Origin: Candidatus Gastranaerophilales bacterium
GTDB lineage: Bacteria > Cyanobacteriota > Vampirovibrionia > Gastranaerophilales > Gastranaerophilaceae
Assembly (NCBI GenBank): GCA_944325625.1
Contig: CALVAP010000004.1
Location: forward strand, 1 to 64,000
Length of the DNA: 64,000 nucleotides
Direction of reading: 5' to 3'
Part shown: piece by piece, positions 41,503 through 51,298 of the stretch
Numbering within the stretch: position 1 is the first letter of the stretch
Layout: each line of letters begins with the position of its first letter
Made by a program: the position numbers and the translations under genes
The notes under the pieces: model-generated
What the model saw: only the letters and a program-made list of their open reading frames with translations
The model's database searches: none
Told to the model about the DNA's origin: nothing

Positions 41503-42483
41503 GTGGAAAACAAGAAAGCCGAAACAAATACACCCAAAATAGATAATCGACCTGAATACAAGAAAAAACGTGTAATAGTTCCAAGTGTAACAGCTATAAT
41601 ATTTTTAATCTGTGGAATATTTTACTCAATATATTCTGTATACTACAAAACAACTGACGATGCGTTTGTAGAAGGTCATATTATAACAGTTGCCCCAAGG
41701 GTTGCGGGTCCTGTATTAAACTTGAACATAGAAGATAACCAAGAAGTAAAAAAGGGTGATCTTTTGTTGGAGATAGACCCGAATGACTACGAAGCAAAGC
41801 TTAAACAATCAAAGGCAAAATTAGAAGAAGCACGCTCGAGTCTTGTAAATGTTGAAAATCAGGTAGAAAAAAGCTACTCTGAATTAGACTTTGCAAAGAG
41901 TGACTACGAAAGATACTCTAAAATGCATGAAAAAGGAATTGCCTCAAAACAAGATTATGACGCAAGCAAAACAAAACTAACTGCAGCACGCTCAAACAAC
42001 AACTCCGCACGTGCTAAATACGAAGAAACAATAGCAACAATAAAAAAACTTGAGGCCGAAGTCGAAAAAGATGAACTGGATCTTTCTTACACCAAAATAT
42101 ATGCAACCGAAGACGGATTGATAACCAACCGTAGAGTAGAACAGGGGAATTATGTCCAGGTTGCACAACCTCTTTTTGCTATAGTTCCCGAAAAAATGTG
42201 GATTGTAGCAAACTTCAAAGAAACACAAATTGCAAATATGAAAAAAGGACAACCTGTAAAAATAAAAATTGATACTTACGGCTCGAAAAAATTCAAAGGC
42301 GAAGTAGACAGTATTCAACGCTCAACCGGAGCGAAAGCAAGCCTGTTCCCGCCGGAAAATGCAGTTGGTAGTTATGTAAAAATTGTACAAAGAGTTCCTG
42401 TGAAAATAATATTCAAAGAAGATATTTCAGGATATAACATAGTTCCCGGAATGTCCGTAGTACCGGAAGTAAAGGTTAAATAA
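41503..42483 (+). CDS. EmrA/HlyD-type membrane-fusion protein
   Basis: The 326 residues comprise one N-terminal membrane helix (SVTAIIFLICGIFYSIYSVYY, about 29-49), the lipoyl half-motif TTDDAFVEGHIITVAPRVAGPV and a coiled-coil hairpin at about 105-190 (ARSSLVNVENQVEKSYSELD). The second lipoyl half follows (TKIYATEDGLITNRRVEQGNYV), then a beta-barrel. It links the inner-membrane MFS pump to the outer-membrane channel. A GTG start after AAAGGAGA. It is 12 bp after marR and 2 bp before the MFS gene. Confidence 0.92.
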   Translation: MENKKAETNTPKIDNRPEYKKKRVIVPSVTAIIFLICGIFYSIYSVYYKTTDDAFVEGHIITVAPRVAGPVLNLNIEDNQEVKKGDLLLEIDPNDYEAKLKQSKAKLEEARSSLVNVENQVEKSYSELDFAKSDYERYSKMHEKGIASKQDYDASKTKLTAARSNNNSARAKYEETIATIKKLEAEVEKDELDLSYTKIYATEDGLITNRRVEQGNYVQVAQPLFAIVPEKMWIVANFKETQIANMKKGQPVKIKIDTYGSKKFKGEVDSIQRSTGAKASLFPPENAVGSYVKIVQRVPVKIIFKEDISGYNIVPGMSVVPEVKVK

Positions 42484-42485
42484 AA

Positions 42486-44027
42486 ATGGCAGAAGCATTT
42501 GTAAGGCAATATCAACCGCCTCTATGGCTTATTTCCATCTCAATACTTTTGCCAACATCGTTTGCTTGTCTTGCTACATCCGCAACAAACGTTGCCATAC
42601 CCCACATTTCGGGATATTTTGGCTCCACCGTTGATGAAGCAAACTGGATTATTACCTCTTATATGATTGCAAACGCATGTTTAATCCTTATGTCCGGTTG
42701 GTTAGAAAACCTTATGGGAAGAACAAAACTCCTAAAAGTTTTCATAACCGTTTTTACCGTAGGTTCATTAATCTGCGCAATAGCACCAAACTTAAACATA
42801 ATGGTATTAGGTCGACTTATCCAGGGGATAGGCGGAGGTCCTATGACACCTATATCACAGGCGGTGTTACTTTCTGCTTTCCCATCCGAGAAACGCGGCG
42901 TTGCAATGAGTTTATATGGCGTTGCTGTTATGATTTTTGCTATTTTGGGTCCGACTTTTGGCGGTTTTATCGTTGACAATGCCGATTGGCAATGGATTTA
43001 TCTTATAAATATTCCTGTCGGCATACTTTCTATTTCTTTAATTCACGCCAATATCTCAGAATTAGAGGTCAGAAAGAAAATTGAAAAAACAGATTTTCCA
43101 GGTATGATAGCGCTTGTTTTATGGCTTTTGTCCATGCAAGTTGTTCTTGATAAGGGGCAACAATATAACTGGTTTGATTGTGCTTGGATAAGTTGGCTTG
43201 CTGGTTTTTCAGCTTGTTGCTTAGCCTTCTTTATCGTGTGGGAGTTAGAATGTGACAGCCCGCTTATAAATCTGCGGATATTCAAAGATAGAAATTTTTT
43301 GATAGGAACCATTTTAAGTGCGTCTGTAAACATGCTTGTATTCTCTACTATTGTATTACTTCCGCAGTTTCTGCAAAATCTTATGGGATATACTGCAATA
43401 CTTAGCGGGCTTACAATCGCACCAAGACTTATTTCTTCAGTCGTTATGATTATCCTTATAAACAAGTTTATGGAAATTTTTGACAGTAGAATTCTAATAG
43501 CTTTTGGCTTTCTATTTTTAGGCATTTCAATATTCTCATACGTTAACCTGAACTTACAGGTATCTTTCTTTTCAATGGTTATGCCTCAAGTTCTTATGGG
43601 AGTTGGGATTATACTTGTTTTTGTCCCAGTTTCAGCTCTGGCTTTGGGAACATTACCTAAACAAGAGCTTTCTGCGGGAGCAAGCTTGCATAACCTCTGT
43701 AAATCAACCACTATGGCGGTGGTTGCTTCAATTTCATCTACTCTTGTTGCACGACATGCTCAAATTCATCAGGTTTACCTGGTAAAAAACTTATCCGAAT
43801 TCACATTAGCGTTCCAAACAAAGTTTGCTGCTTTACTTCATACATTTTTAGCAAATGCTTCCTCCTCATATGCCACAGCAAAAGCAAATGCATATTTATA
43901 CAAATCTCTTTTGGCTCAATCTCGACTTATGGCATATGTAGATGTGTTTTCAACATTCGCACTGCTCGCCTTTTTGCTTATTCCTCTTGCTTTTTTGCTA
44001 AAAACAAAGTCAGCAGAAAATAATTAA
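42486..44027 (+). CDS. EmrB-type MFS drug/H+ antiporter (DHA2, 14 TM)
   Basis: The 513 residues have about 14 hydrophobic segments. DHA2 signatures: TNVAIPHISGYFGSTVDEANWIIT-type motif D1 (about 34-56), GRLIQGIGGGPMTPISQAVL (motif C region, about 110-129) and GPTFGGFIVDNADWQWIY (about 157-174). With EmrA and the TolC-like channel it should export hydrophobic toxicants such as bile-type detergents or antibiotics across both membranes, driven by protons. Last gene of the operon. Confidence 0.92.
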   Translation: MAEAFVRQYQPPLWLISISILLPTSFACLATSATNVAIPHISGYFGSTVDEANWIITSYMIANACLILMSGWLENLMGRTKLLKVFITVFTVGSLICAIAPNLNIMVLGRLIQGIGGGPMTPISQAVLLSAFPSEKRGVAMSLYGVAVMIFAILGPTFGGFIVDNADWQWIYLINIPVGILSISLIHANISELEVRKKIEKTDFPGMIALVLWLLSMQVVLDKGQQYNWFDCAWISWLAGFSACCLAFFIVWELECDSPLINLRIFKDRNFLIGTILSASVNMLVFSTIVLLPQFLQNLMGYTAILSGLTIAPRLISSVVMIILINKFMEIFDSRILIAFGFLFLGISIFSYVNLNLQVSFFSMVMPQVLMGVGIILVFVPVSALALGTLPKQELSAGASLHNLCKSTTMAVVASISSTLVARHAQIHQVYLVKNLSEFTLAFQTKFAALLHTFLANASSSYATAKANAYLYKSLLAQSRLMAYVDVFSTFALLAFLLIPLAFLLKTKSAENN

Positions 44028-44135
44028 ACTTATTCCAAACAACACCAAAATATAACCTGTTTTCAACAAATCGGCTAATGCAAGTTTTGACCAATTTGGT
44101 TATCATCTGATTTTGAGATAATAACGGAGATAACA

Positions 44136-45128
44136 ATGACAGGCGCATCATCTGAAAAACCACATTTGGAAAAAGTTACAAAAGACTTTGTCGAAAAAAT
44201 AACAAAAGAAACGACAAAACCACTATATGAGCTTTCTTTTGAAACTGCACGTGAAGTACTCAATCAGATTCAATCCGAAGCTCCTGCTTATACCAACCTT
44301 GAAACAGAAGTAAGTGACATGGAAATCTTCACAAGAATGCAAGGTACAATGCAGGTACGTTGTATTCGTCCTAAAAATAATAAAGAAAGACTTCCTTTAA
44401 TTATTTATATCCATGGCGGCGGATGGATTTTGGGAAATGAAAAGACACATGATACACTGATTAAAAGACTTTCAATTTGTACAAATTCAGTTGTATTATT
44501 TCCTAAATACACCCCCTCACCGGAGGCACAATACCCAAAAGCTATAGAGGAAATCTATGCACTTTTGGATTATGTCTGTAAAAATGATGATGAGTTCAAC
44601 TGCGATTCTGATAAATTGATAATCGCAGGCGACAGCGCGGGGGCAAACATGGCAACAGCTTGTGCTATTAAAGCAAAAAAAGAAAACGGAACAAAAATTC
44701 TGCTTCAAGTTTTACTTTATCCTGTAACCTCGGCCTTAATGGATACAAAATCATACGAATTATTTAAAGATGGACCATGGCTTACTCAAAAAGCTATGGA
44801 ATGGTTCTGGAACACCTATCTGCCAGACAAATCAATGCGACAAGAATCATACGCATCACCACTTTGTGCAGACATGTCAGAACTAAAAGACTTACCACCG
44901 GCTCTTATTATTACAGCGGAAAATGATGTCTTGCGAGATGAAGGTGAAGCTTATGCCAGAAAACTCGAATCCGCAGGAGTAAAAGTTGCAAGTGTTAGAA
45001 TTAATGGGACAATTCATGATTTTATGATGTTAAACGCTCTTTCAAATTCCACAGCCACAGACACAGCATTTTGCCTTACTTGTAACACTATCAAAAATGT
45101 TTTAAAATCTTGCCAACCAAATATATAA
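44136..45128 (+). CDS. HSL-family esterase/lipase (alpha/beta hydrolase)
   Basis: The 330 residues carry the oxyanion motif IHGGGWILG at about 91-99, the nucleophile GDSAGANMA at about 167-175 (Ser169), the acid in ITAENDVLRDEG at about 266-277 and the catalytic His in IHDFM at about 298-302. These are the hormone-sensitive-lipase family marks. There is no signal peptide, so it hydrolyses small acyl esters in the cytoplasm. GGAG precedes the ATG. It is followed by a strong terminator. Confidence 0.9.
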   Translation: MTGASSEKPHLEKVTKDFVEKITKETTKPLYELSFETAREVLNQIQSEAPAYTNLETEVSDMEIFTRMQGTMQVRCIRPKNNKERLPLIIYIHGGGWILGNEKTHDTLIKRLSICTNSVVLFPKYTPSPEAQYPKAIEEIYALLDYVCKNDDEFNCDSDKLIIAGDSAGANMATACAIKAKKENGTKILLQVLLYPVTSALMDTKSYELFKDGPWLTQKAMEWFWNTYLPDKSMRQESYASPLCADMSELKDLPPALIITAENDVLRDEGEAYARKLESAGVKVASVRINGTIHDFMMLNALSNSTATDTAFCLTCNTIKNVLKSCQPNI

Positions 45129-45130
45129 AC

Positions 45131-45167
45131 AAGGCAGAACCTTAAATAGGTTCTGCCTTATTTTTTT
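45131..45167. terminator. Terminator between convergent esterase and pyrophosphatase genes
   Basis: AAGGCAGAACCT (45131-45142) and AGGTTCTGCCTT (45148-45159) form a perfect 12-bp stem with a 5-base loop and a T-run to 45167. Confidence 0.9.
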
Positions 45168-45179
45168 AAACTATTCAAG

Positions 45180-47594
45180 CTACTTATCTGCTTTTATTCT
45201 CATTCCATAGAAAGAACGGTATACAAAGCACAAAGCTATAATAAAGAACACCGTACCTACGTATGGAGCATAAGCCTTGAAGCTTTCAGAAATAGCAATT
45301 TCCATAGCCAGAAGCCCAAAAAGCGTAGTAAACTTGATAATCGGGTTCATAGCAACAGAAGAAGTATCCTTGAATGGGTCACCAACCGTATCACCGACAA
45401 CAGTAGCTTCATGCAGCGGTGTGCCTTTTTCTGCAAGGTCAACTTCTACAATCTTCTTTCCGTTGTCCCAACAACCGCCTGCATTTGCCATAAATACTGC
45501 TTGGAACAACCCAAAAACAGCAATTGCTATTAAGTAGCTGACAAAAAATGCAACCGGTTCATTTGACCCAACCGGAGAAGAGAAGAACGCAAAAGATAAA
45601 GCAAACGAGAATAGTGCTATAAAGATATTCAACATGCCCGATTGAGCATACTTTGTACATATCTTAACAACTTCTTTTGAATGCTCGGTTGACGCCTTTT
45701 TAGAACTGTTTTCATCAAGATTTATATGTTCTTTAATGTATTTTACGGCTCTATAAGCCCCTGTTGTAACTGCCTGCATAGAGCTTCCTGTGAACCAATA
45801 AATGACGGCACCACCAAGAATAAAGCCCAAAATTGTGTACGGATTAAGAACATTCAAAACAGTTTCCGGCGTAATACCCAACGTATCTCGAATTACCAGT
45901 ATTAATGAGAAAATCATTGTCGTTGCACCTACAACCGCAGTTCCGATAAGTACCGGTTTTGATGTTGCTTTAAAGGTGTTACCTGCTCCATCGTTTGCTT
46001 CAAGCAATTTCTTAGCTTTATCAAATTGGGGTTCAAACCCAAAGTCATTTTTAATTTGACTGTCAATATTTTCAACACTCTCGATTAAAGAAAGCTCATA
46101 AACAGATTGAGCATTATCAGTTACAGGACCGTAACTATCAACTGCAATAGTGATGGGTCCCATTCCCAAAAAGCCAAAAGCCACAAGCCCAAATGCAAAT
46201 ACAGATGCATAAACCATAATATCTGCGGGTATATGAATACTTGCAAAGTATGCACCTGCCATTAAAAGTACTATGGTTAAACCAATCCAAAATGCTGAAA
46301 AATTACCAGCAACAAGACCTGAAAGAATAGTCAATGATGAACCGCCTTCTCTTGAGGCTGTAACAACTTCTTGAGTATGTCTTGCTTTTGTACTTGTAAA
46401 CACTTTTGTAAATTCCGGAATTAATGCAGCACCAAGTGTTCCACAAGAAATAATTACAGACAATACCAGCCACAAATTATTTCCCAAAGCACCAAGCTGC
46501 CAGTAACTTACGGCAAATGTCATTAATATAGACAGTACAGATGTTATCCAGATTAATGAAGTTAACGGAGCCTCAAAATCCATCTCCTGAACTTTTCCAT
46601 AACGCAAACGAGCAATAATATCATTAACCTTATATGCAACTACAGAAGTTACAATCATTAAAAATCTCATTGTAAAAATCCAAGTGAGAAGAGGTATACG
46701 ATATTCTTCAGCAACTCCTAACAAAATGAAACTTACAAGAGCAACACCAGTTACTCCGTAGGTTTCAAACCCATCTGCCGTCGGTCCGATAGAATCCCCC
46801 GCATTATCACCTGTACAATCTGCTATTACTCCTGGGTTTCTGGGGTCATCTTCCTTGATATTAAACTGAACTTTCATCAAGTCCGAACCTATATCGGCTA
46901 TTTTGGTAAAAATACCGCCGGCAACTCTCAAAGCTGAAGCTCCAAGAGATTCTCCTATTGCAAACCCTATAAAACAAGCCCCAGCAAGATGCCCAGGAAC
47001 AAACAACAATATTGTCAGCATCAGTATAAGCTCAACACTTACTAAAATAACACCGATACTCATTCCTACCTGAAGTGGAATTCCAAGTATCTCATATGGT
47101 TTTCCTCTAAGTGCAACAAATGCCGTTCTTGAGTTTGCAAGTGTGTTCATTCTTATTCCGTACCACGCAACTCCATATGAACCAAGAATACCAATAACTG
47201 ACCAACCCAAAATCATTAGTACACCCTTAGCATCAAGATGCTGAAGTACACCAAAATAAAAACCTATACAAATCGCAATTAAAACTTCCAACAAAACAAG
47301 AAATTTTCCTTGCTGAACAAGATAAGTTTTACAAGTTTCAAAAATCAAATTGCCCACATCTAACATTGCTTGATGGGCTTTTATGCGCTTTACGTTAAAA
47401 TACTGGATAACTCCAATAAGTATACCAAGCGCACTGATTATAATACCAACGATAAGCAAATTATAGCTTGTCTGGTGAGTCGAAAACGACGGCACTACCA
47501 AATCCGCCTCACTTGCTAAGGTCGGCATCGCCGATACGAACATAGCAGCAAATATTCCACATATCACTGCTGCTAAGGTTTTTAAGTGTTTCAT
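45180..47594 (-). CDS. hppA: Membrane-bound ion-translocating pyrophosphatase
   Basis: About 804 residues with 15-16 hydrophobic segments. Catalytic motifs: EDDPRNPGVIADCTGDNAGDS near 255-275, GPITDNA-type segment GPVTDNAQSVYE, and GNTFKATSK. The Lys in GNTFKA is the residue associated with potassium independence, where K+-dependent forms have Ala, so a proton pump is favoured. The variants GSDLMK and CTGDNAGDSIGPTADGFETYG place it in a subfamily different from plant or Rhodospirillum enzymes. It hydrolyses PPi to energise the membrane, useful in a fermenter. The ATG at 47594 follows AGGAGG and begins the signal-like first helix; a longer start is less likely. Confidence 0.92.
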   Translation of the reverse strand: MKHLKTLAAVICGIFAAMFVSAMPTLASEADLVVPSFSTHQTSYNLLIVGIIISALGILIGVIQYFNVKRIKAHQAMLDVGNLIFETCKTYLVQQGKFLVLLEVLIAICIGFYFGVLQHLDAKGVLMILGWSVIGILGSYGVAWYGIRMNTLANSRTAFVALRGKPYEILGIPLQVGMSIGVILVSVELILMLTILLFVPGHLAGACFIGFAIGESLGASALRVAGGIFTKIADIGSDLMKVQFNIKEDDPRNPGVIADCTGDNAGDSIGPTADGFETYGVTGVALVSFILLGVAEEYRIPLLTWIFTMRFLMIVTSVVAYKVNDIIARLRYGKVQEMDFEAPLTSLIWITSVLSILMTFAVSYWQLGALGNNLWLVLSVIISCGTLGAALIPEFTKVFTSTKARHTQEVVTASREGGSSLTILSGLVAGNFSAFWIGLTIVLLMAGAYFASIHIPADIMVYASVFAFGLVAFGFLGMGPITIAVDSYGPVTDNAQSVYELSLIESVENIDSQIKNDFGFEPQFDKAKKLLEANDGAGNTFKATSKPVLIGTAVVGATTMIFSLILVIRDTLGITPETVLNVLNPYTILGFILGGAVIYWFTGSSMQAVTTGAYRAVKYIKEHINLDENSSKKASTEHSKEVVKICTKYAQSGMLNIFIALFSFALSFAFFSSPVGSNEPVAFFVSYLIAIAVFGLFQAVFMANAGGCWDNGKKIVEVDLAEKGTPLHEATVVGDTVGDPFKDTSSVAMNPIIKFTTLFGLLAMEIAISESFKAYAPYVGTVFFIIALCFVYRSFYGMRIKADK

Positions 47595-47709
47595 TATTCC
47601 TCCTATAAACTTAATAAACCTATCTAAAACCACTTTTGATTATACTATATAACTCAAAAAATGTCTGGTTTTGTATAAAAATTAGGCTAAATATATGAGT
47701 TAACCGATT

Positions 47710-48513
47710 TTATACATTATCAATTATACTAATAATAAGGTTCTTAAACTTATCTTTCACAATATCTGCTTGATTTACAACTTCTTCGTGCGAAAGTTTT
47801 TTATTTTCGACAATCCCTGCCGCCATATTCGTAATACAACTTATACCAAGAACTTTTATTCCCGCATGATTAGCCACAATAGCCTCAGGAACCGTCGACA
47901 TACCGCAAGCATCAGCACCCAATATCCTTAGCATCCTTACCTCTGCAGGTGTTTCATAACAAGGACCTGAGGTCGCCGCATATACACCTTGTTTTAACTC
48001 AATATTTAATTTTTTAGCTACACTAAACGCTACTTTTCTTAAGTCTTTTTTATAAACCTCACTCATATCAGGAAATCTCGGCCCAATTGAATCATCATTC
48101 ATTCCAATAAGCGGATTTGCGCCCATTAAGTTAATATGATCACAAATAAGCATTAAATCTCCACCCTTAAGTTCTGTATTAACCCCACCCGCAGCATTCG
48201 TCAATATAAGAATTTCAACCCCAAGCTCTTTCATTACTCTAATCGGATAAGTTATTTTCTGCAAAGTATGACCTTCATAAAAATGATATCTACCCTGCAT
48301 AAAAATACAGTTTTTCCCGCTCACTTTTGCAAAAACCAAGCTTCCCTTATGACCCTGCACTGTAGAATTTGCAAACCCAGGAATCTCACAATAAGGAACC
48401 CTTATCCCTCCGACATCATCAGCCAGCTCACCCAAGCCTGAACCCAAAATTAACCCTATTTGGGGGCGAAAGTCTTTTATTTTATTTTTTAAAAATTCAA
48501 TTGTTTCACTCAT
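47710..48513 (-). CDS. punA: Purine nucleoside phosphorylase
   Basis: The 267 residues show the trimeric PNP motifs: GLILGSGLGELAD at about 18-30, VQGHKGSLVFAKVSGK, MQGRYHFYEGH (phosphate site), LTNAAGGVN at about 106-114 and GMSTVPEAIVANHAGIKVLGIS at about 195-216. It splits purine nucleosides with phosphate for salvage. The start codon overlaps the stop of the DUF1292-like gene (TAATG), so it is translationally coupled. Confidence 0.93.
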   Translation of the reverse strand: MSETIEFLKNKIKDFRPQIGLILGSGLGELADDVGGIRVPYCEIPGFANSTVQGHKGSLVFAKVSGKNCIFMQGRYHFYEGHTLQKITYPIRVMKELGVEILILTNAAGGVNTELKGGDLMLICDHINLMGANPLIGMNDDSIGPRFPDMSEVYKKDLRKVAFSVAKKLNIELKQGVYAATSGPCYETPAEVRMLRILGADACGMSTVPEAIVANHAGIKVLGISCITNMAAGIVENKKLSHEEVVNQADIVKDKFKNLIISIIDNV

Positions 48514-48803
48514 TACTCTTCTTCAAAACTTGCAATATATTCTGCTACAATATTGAACTCTTCATCATCTTCGATGGTTTCAAATGTAAACTCCTCACCG
48601 TTTCTTACAAGACGCATAAGAACAGCTTCCGTTTCCAGCTCATCTTCGTTATCATCACCTTCTTCCACCTCACGAAGAATTGCATATTCTACCCCTTCAA
48701 CATCAACTATATCAAGAAGTTCTAATTCAACCGACTTTCCATCTTCGTCAATTGTTTCTATAATTTGAGTTTTAAACTCTTCATTTTCATTAATTTCGCT
48801 CAT
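48513..48803 (-). CDS. Acidic DUF1292-like protein, 96 aa
   Basis: A very acidic protein (many Glu/Asp; IETIDEDGKSVELELLDIVDVEG, then YAILREVEEGDDNEDELETEAVLMRLV) with the strand pattern of the DUF1292/YrzB family. In Firmicutes yrzB follows the yqgF homologue yrrK, the same order as here, which supports the call. Function unknown. It lies 6 bp after ruvX and overlaps punA by one base. Confidence 0.75.
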   Translation of the reverse strand: MSEINENEEFKTQIIETIDEDGKSVELELLDIVDVEGVEYAILREVEEGDDNEDELETEAVLMRLVRNGEEFTFETIEDDEEFNIVAEYIASFEEE

Positions 48804-48809
48804 TATTTC

Positions 48810-49214
48810 TCACTTTCTGTTTATAAACTGCCTTAAAATTATACACGCACTTTCAATATCTATCAATTCTTTGTTTTTCCTAAAATTTACGCCTCGATTT
48901 TTGAGGTTTTCTTCCGCTTCAAAGCTGGAACAACGTTCATCTTCGTAAAAAACCTGATACTTACTTTCCAATTTTTGACCAAAATTTTTACAATCTTCTG
49001 CCTGCTCGCCAAAATCCCCATTTGCGTGATATGGAATACCTATAACTACTTTTTTTATACCATATTCATTACACAACTGGTCAATCCGTTCACATGCTTT
49101 AGACTCAGGAATTCTGGCAATTGCTTCTTTCCCGCTGATTACAATCCCCATATCATCCCCCACAGCGACACCTATTCGTTTTGTGCCGACATCCAGTCCT
49201 AAAACCCTTTCCAT
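48810..49214 (-). CDS. ruvX: RuvX/YqgF Holliday-junction resolvase-like nuclease
   Basis: The 134 residues comprise an RNase H-like fold with VLGLDVGTKRIGVAVGD at about 4-20 (first Asp), VIGIPYHANGDFGEQA at about 57-72 and YEDERCSSFEAE at about 94-105 (acidic pair). YqgF proteins process pre-16S rRNA ends and may resolve recombination junctions. Essential in many bacteria. The start overlaps the upstream gene's stop (TGATG). Confidence 0.92.
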   Translation of the reverse strand: MERVLGLDVGTKRIGVAVGDDMGIVISGKEAIARIPESKACERIDQLCNEYGIKKVVIGIPYHANGDFGEQAEDCKNFGQKLESKYQVFYEDERCSSFEAEENLKNRGVNFRKNKELIDIESACIILRQFINRK

Positions 49215-50878
49215 CAGAACCCTCCCGTTTCTTCTATCTCTTTTAAGATATTATCCAGCGTTCTTTTGTCTATAACGGAGCTGTTTTCCGAGTTCCTGCG
49301 AGAAAAAATATTTGTTGATATTACAGAATTTTGGTGCTTAACCTTCTCTCTTAAAATAAATTCGTAAACGCTAACTTTAAGCATATTCAACAACAACTCT
49401 TGTCTAATATCATCATTAAACCTTATTGAATAAAGAATATTTGCATAAGATGCAAAACCATTAACATTCAACAAATAAGCACTCAGCAAAAGTCTGTAAT
49501 CTATATGCATAATTTCTTGCTCAGTCCATATTTTGGGCATGAAATCTCTTATCGCTGATTTTATTTCTTCCAATGCTTTTTTTGACTCTTTATTTGTTCG
49601 TAATATTTCAGTAACTTCTTTTAGCAACAAATCAAATGATTGATTATCCGAATTATATAAAAACCATTTATCAAATATTGCCGTATTATAAACCTTCAGA
49701 AGCTCATCAGCAGTAAGCTGGATTTTTTCAAGTTTTTTTGAAAGAACTGCCTCAACATCCTCCTTTGGTAATTGGACATCTTCTATAATTCTTTTCCAGC
49801 AAATGTATTCGTAAGACACTTTGCCATAATTTTTCAATGAGAGTTCTTGTGCATTATTTAACAATAGTTTTGCCACAGAAGGAGATATACAAATTTTTTC
49901 CTGATTTGCGTAGAATTTATTAACTATCCTCAAAAATTCACTTTCGGTAATATCATTGAACCCAAAACAATCTAAAATACCGGACTTATCGTTAAAAACA
50001 ACTGCTAACATTTGAAGAGAATCTTTTTCATAACGTTTTCTACTTAGCAATATCCCAACATTACCATATCCATCAGGCATACTGATAAAGACATCCTCAA
50101 TTTTAGACTCATCTAAAACTTTTTGGTAAAACTTATCTGTATTATCTTCCCTTGCCCCCGAAAGCTTGAGTGAAACCAAAGCTTTTTTGGCAATTGCTCT
50201 AATTTCTTCATCCTGTGAAAAATTCAAAATAAAATTTAAAGGCTGAATAGCAAGAGTTGATTTGGACTCCCCAAGGCGTTTTATTGCATATTTACACAAA
50301 TCCGAATTTGGAAGAGCGTACAAAACCGGAGAGAATAAATTTGCCAATTCATCCCCATTGTAATCTTCGCAAAGAGAGTCAATGAGAATACTTCTGTCGG
50401 TTTGAGGCAGCGCCTCTATAAAATCCAAAAAATCAATTAATGCTTCAGGGTTTGAAATAGCACTTTTAAGCATTTTTTCGGTATCTGCATCAATTACCGC
50501 ATCAGGATTTTCAAAATACTCACTATACTTTTCATAGTTAATTTGGTTGCCTAAATCTTTTAAAATATTGATGATATTAGCTTTTACCATATCAGTAATA
50601 TTGGGAAGATTTAAGTATCTCCACAATTCTTCCTCTAATTTATCTTTTGGAATAAGCGTTTCAAGAAGATAAGAAAGCACAAAAAAACGGCTATCATTTG
50701 TGGATGAGATAATTTCACGAATAAGAACATCCAAAATCCCCCCCTTGTCTTCTATCTCTTTTAAGGGAGCAACTATTTGTTGCAAAAACTCCTGAGTATG
50801 TTTATCTCCACATTCAAGCTGTTTTATTGCGTTCAAAATTTCTGCTCTTATTTGGAGTTTATTGAGATTTCTCGTCAT
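49214..50878 (-). CDS. Helical repeat-like protein of unknown function, 554 aa
   Basis: Largely alpha-helical, with repeated two-helix units in the N-terminal 240 residues that look like HEAT/ARM repeats (AIKRLGESKSTLAIQPLNFIL, EIRAIAKKALVSLKLSGARE), a more globular middle with beta-strands (IEDVFISMPDGYGNVGILLSRKR) and helices to the end. No catalytic motif is seen. It overlaps ruvX and follows a stand-alone ClpX-type zinc-finger gene, in a probable five-gene operon with ruvX, DUF1292 and punA. A scaffold role is the simplest guess. Confidence 0.65.
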   Translation of the reverse strand: MTRNLNKLQIRAEILNAIKQLECGDKHTQEFLQQIVAPLKEIEDKGGILDVLIREIISSTNDSRFFVLSYLLETLIPKDKLEEELWRYLNLPNITDMVKANIINILKDLGNQINYEKYSEYFENPDAVIDADTEKMLKSAISNPEALIDFLDFIEALPQTDRSILIDSLCEDYNGDELANLFSPVLYALPNSDLCKYAIKRLGESKSTLAIQPLNFILNFSQDEEIRAIAKKALVSLKLSGAREDNTDKFYQKVLDESKIEDVFISMPDGYGNVGILLSRKRYEKDSLQMLAVVFNDKSGILDCFGFNDITESEFLRIVNKFYANQEKICISPSVAKLLLNNAQELSLKNYGKVSYEYICWKRIIEDVQLPKEDVEAVLSKKLEKIQLTADELLKVYNTAIFDKWFLYNSDNQSFDLLLKEVTEILRTNKESKKALEEIKSAIRDFMPKIWTEQEIMHIDYRLLLSAYLLNVNGFASYANILYSIRFNDDIRQELLLNMLKVSVYEFILREKVKHQNSVISTNIFSRRNSENSSVIDKRTLDNILKEIEETGGF

Positions 50879-50894
50879 TTCACCGTCCTAATTA

Positions 50895-51170
50895 TTACAG
50901 TTTACTCCAGAATAAATCAAGAATTTTTTGAGCCTCACCTGATGGCATTCTATCGTCTAAAATAAGGTATTGAACGGCAATCATCGTACATTCCGAACAA
51001 ATATTAACCCCCGGACCTTGAACCATTTTTACCACCTGTGTATTCGGGCGACCGCAAAAACTGCAATATACGGGCTCAAATGACTGTGAATGTTCTTTTT
51101 CTTTTTTTTCTGTAGTTTTTTCTTTGCTCTTAACTCCGGCTAAACTAACAACTTTTCCTTCTTCTTTCAT
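50895..51170 (-). CDS. Stand-alone ClpX-type zinc-binding domain protein, 91 aa
   Basis: Residues 1-32 are a Lys/Glu-rich tail. Residues 36-71 are a C4 zinc finger of the ClpX N-domain type (YCSFCGRPNTQVVKMVQGPG, then ICSECTMIAVQYLI). No AAA+ domain follows; the frame ends at residue 91 and the next gene is unrelated. In ClpX this domain dimerises and recruits substrates or adaptors such as SspB. A solitary version could act as an adaptor or competitor for ClpXP. It is first in the operon 51170-47710. Confidence 0.8.
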   Translation of the reverse strand: MKEEGKVVSLAGVKSKEKTTEKKEKEHSQSFEPVYCSFCGRPNTQVVKMVQGPGVNICSECTMIAVQYLILDDRMPSGEAQKILDLFWSKL

Positions 51171-51298
51171 TTTTCATCCTTTATTTTTTTATTCATTTTA
51201 ACTTAGTTTTGAATATTCCACAAGTTTTTACAACATGTTTGAAATTTTTGAATAAAATGTTTATAATGTTCTTAAGTGCTGTTTGAGGAATTAATACA

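Noticed and set aside
43043-43525. 160-codon minus-strand frame inside the EmrB-type pump gene
   Set aside because: Antisense shadow of a gene with clear DHA2 motifs and no ribosome-binding site of its own.
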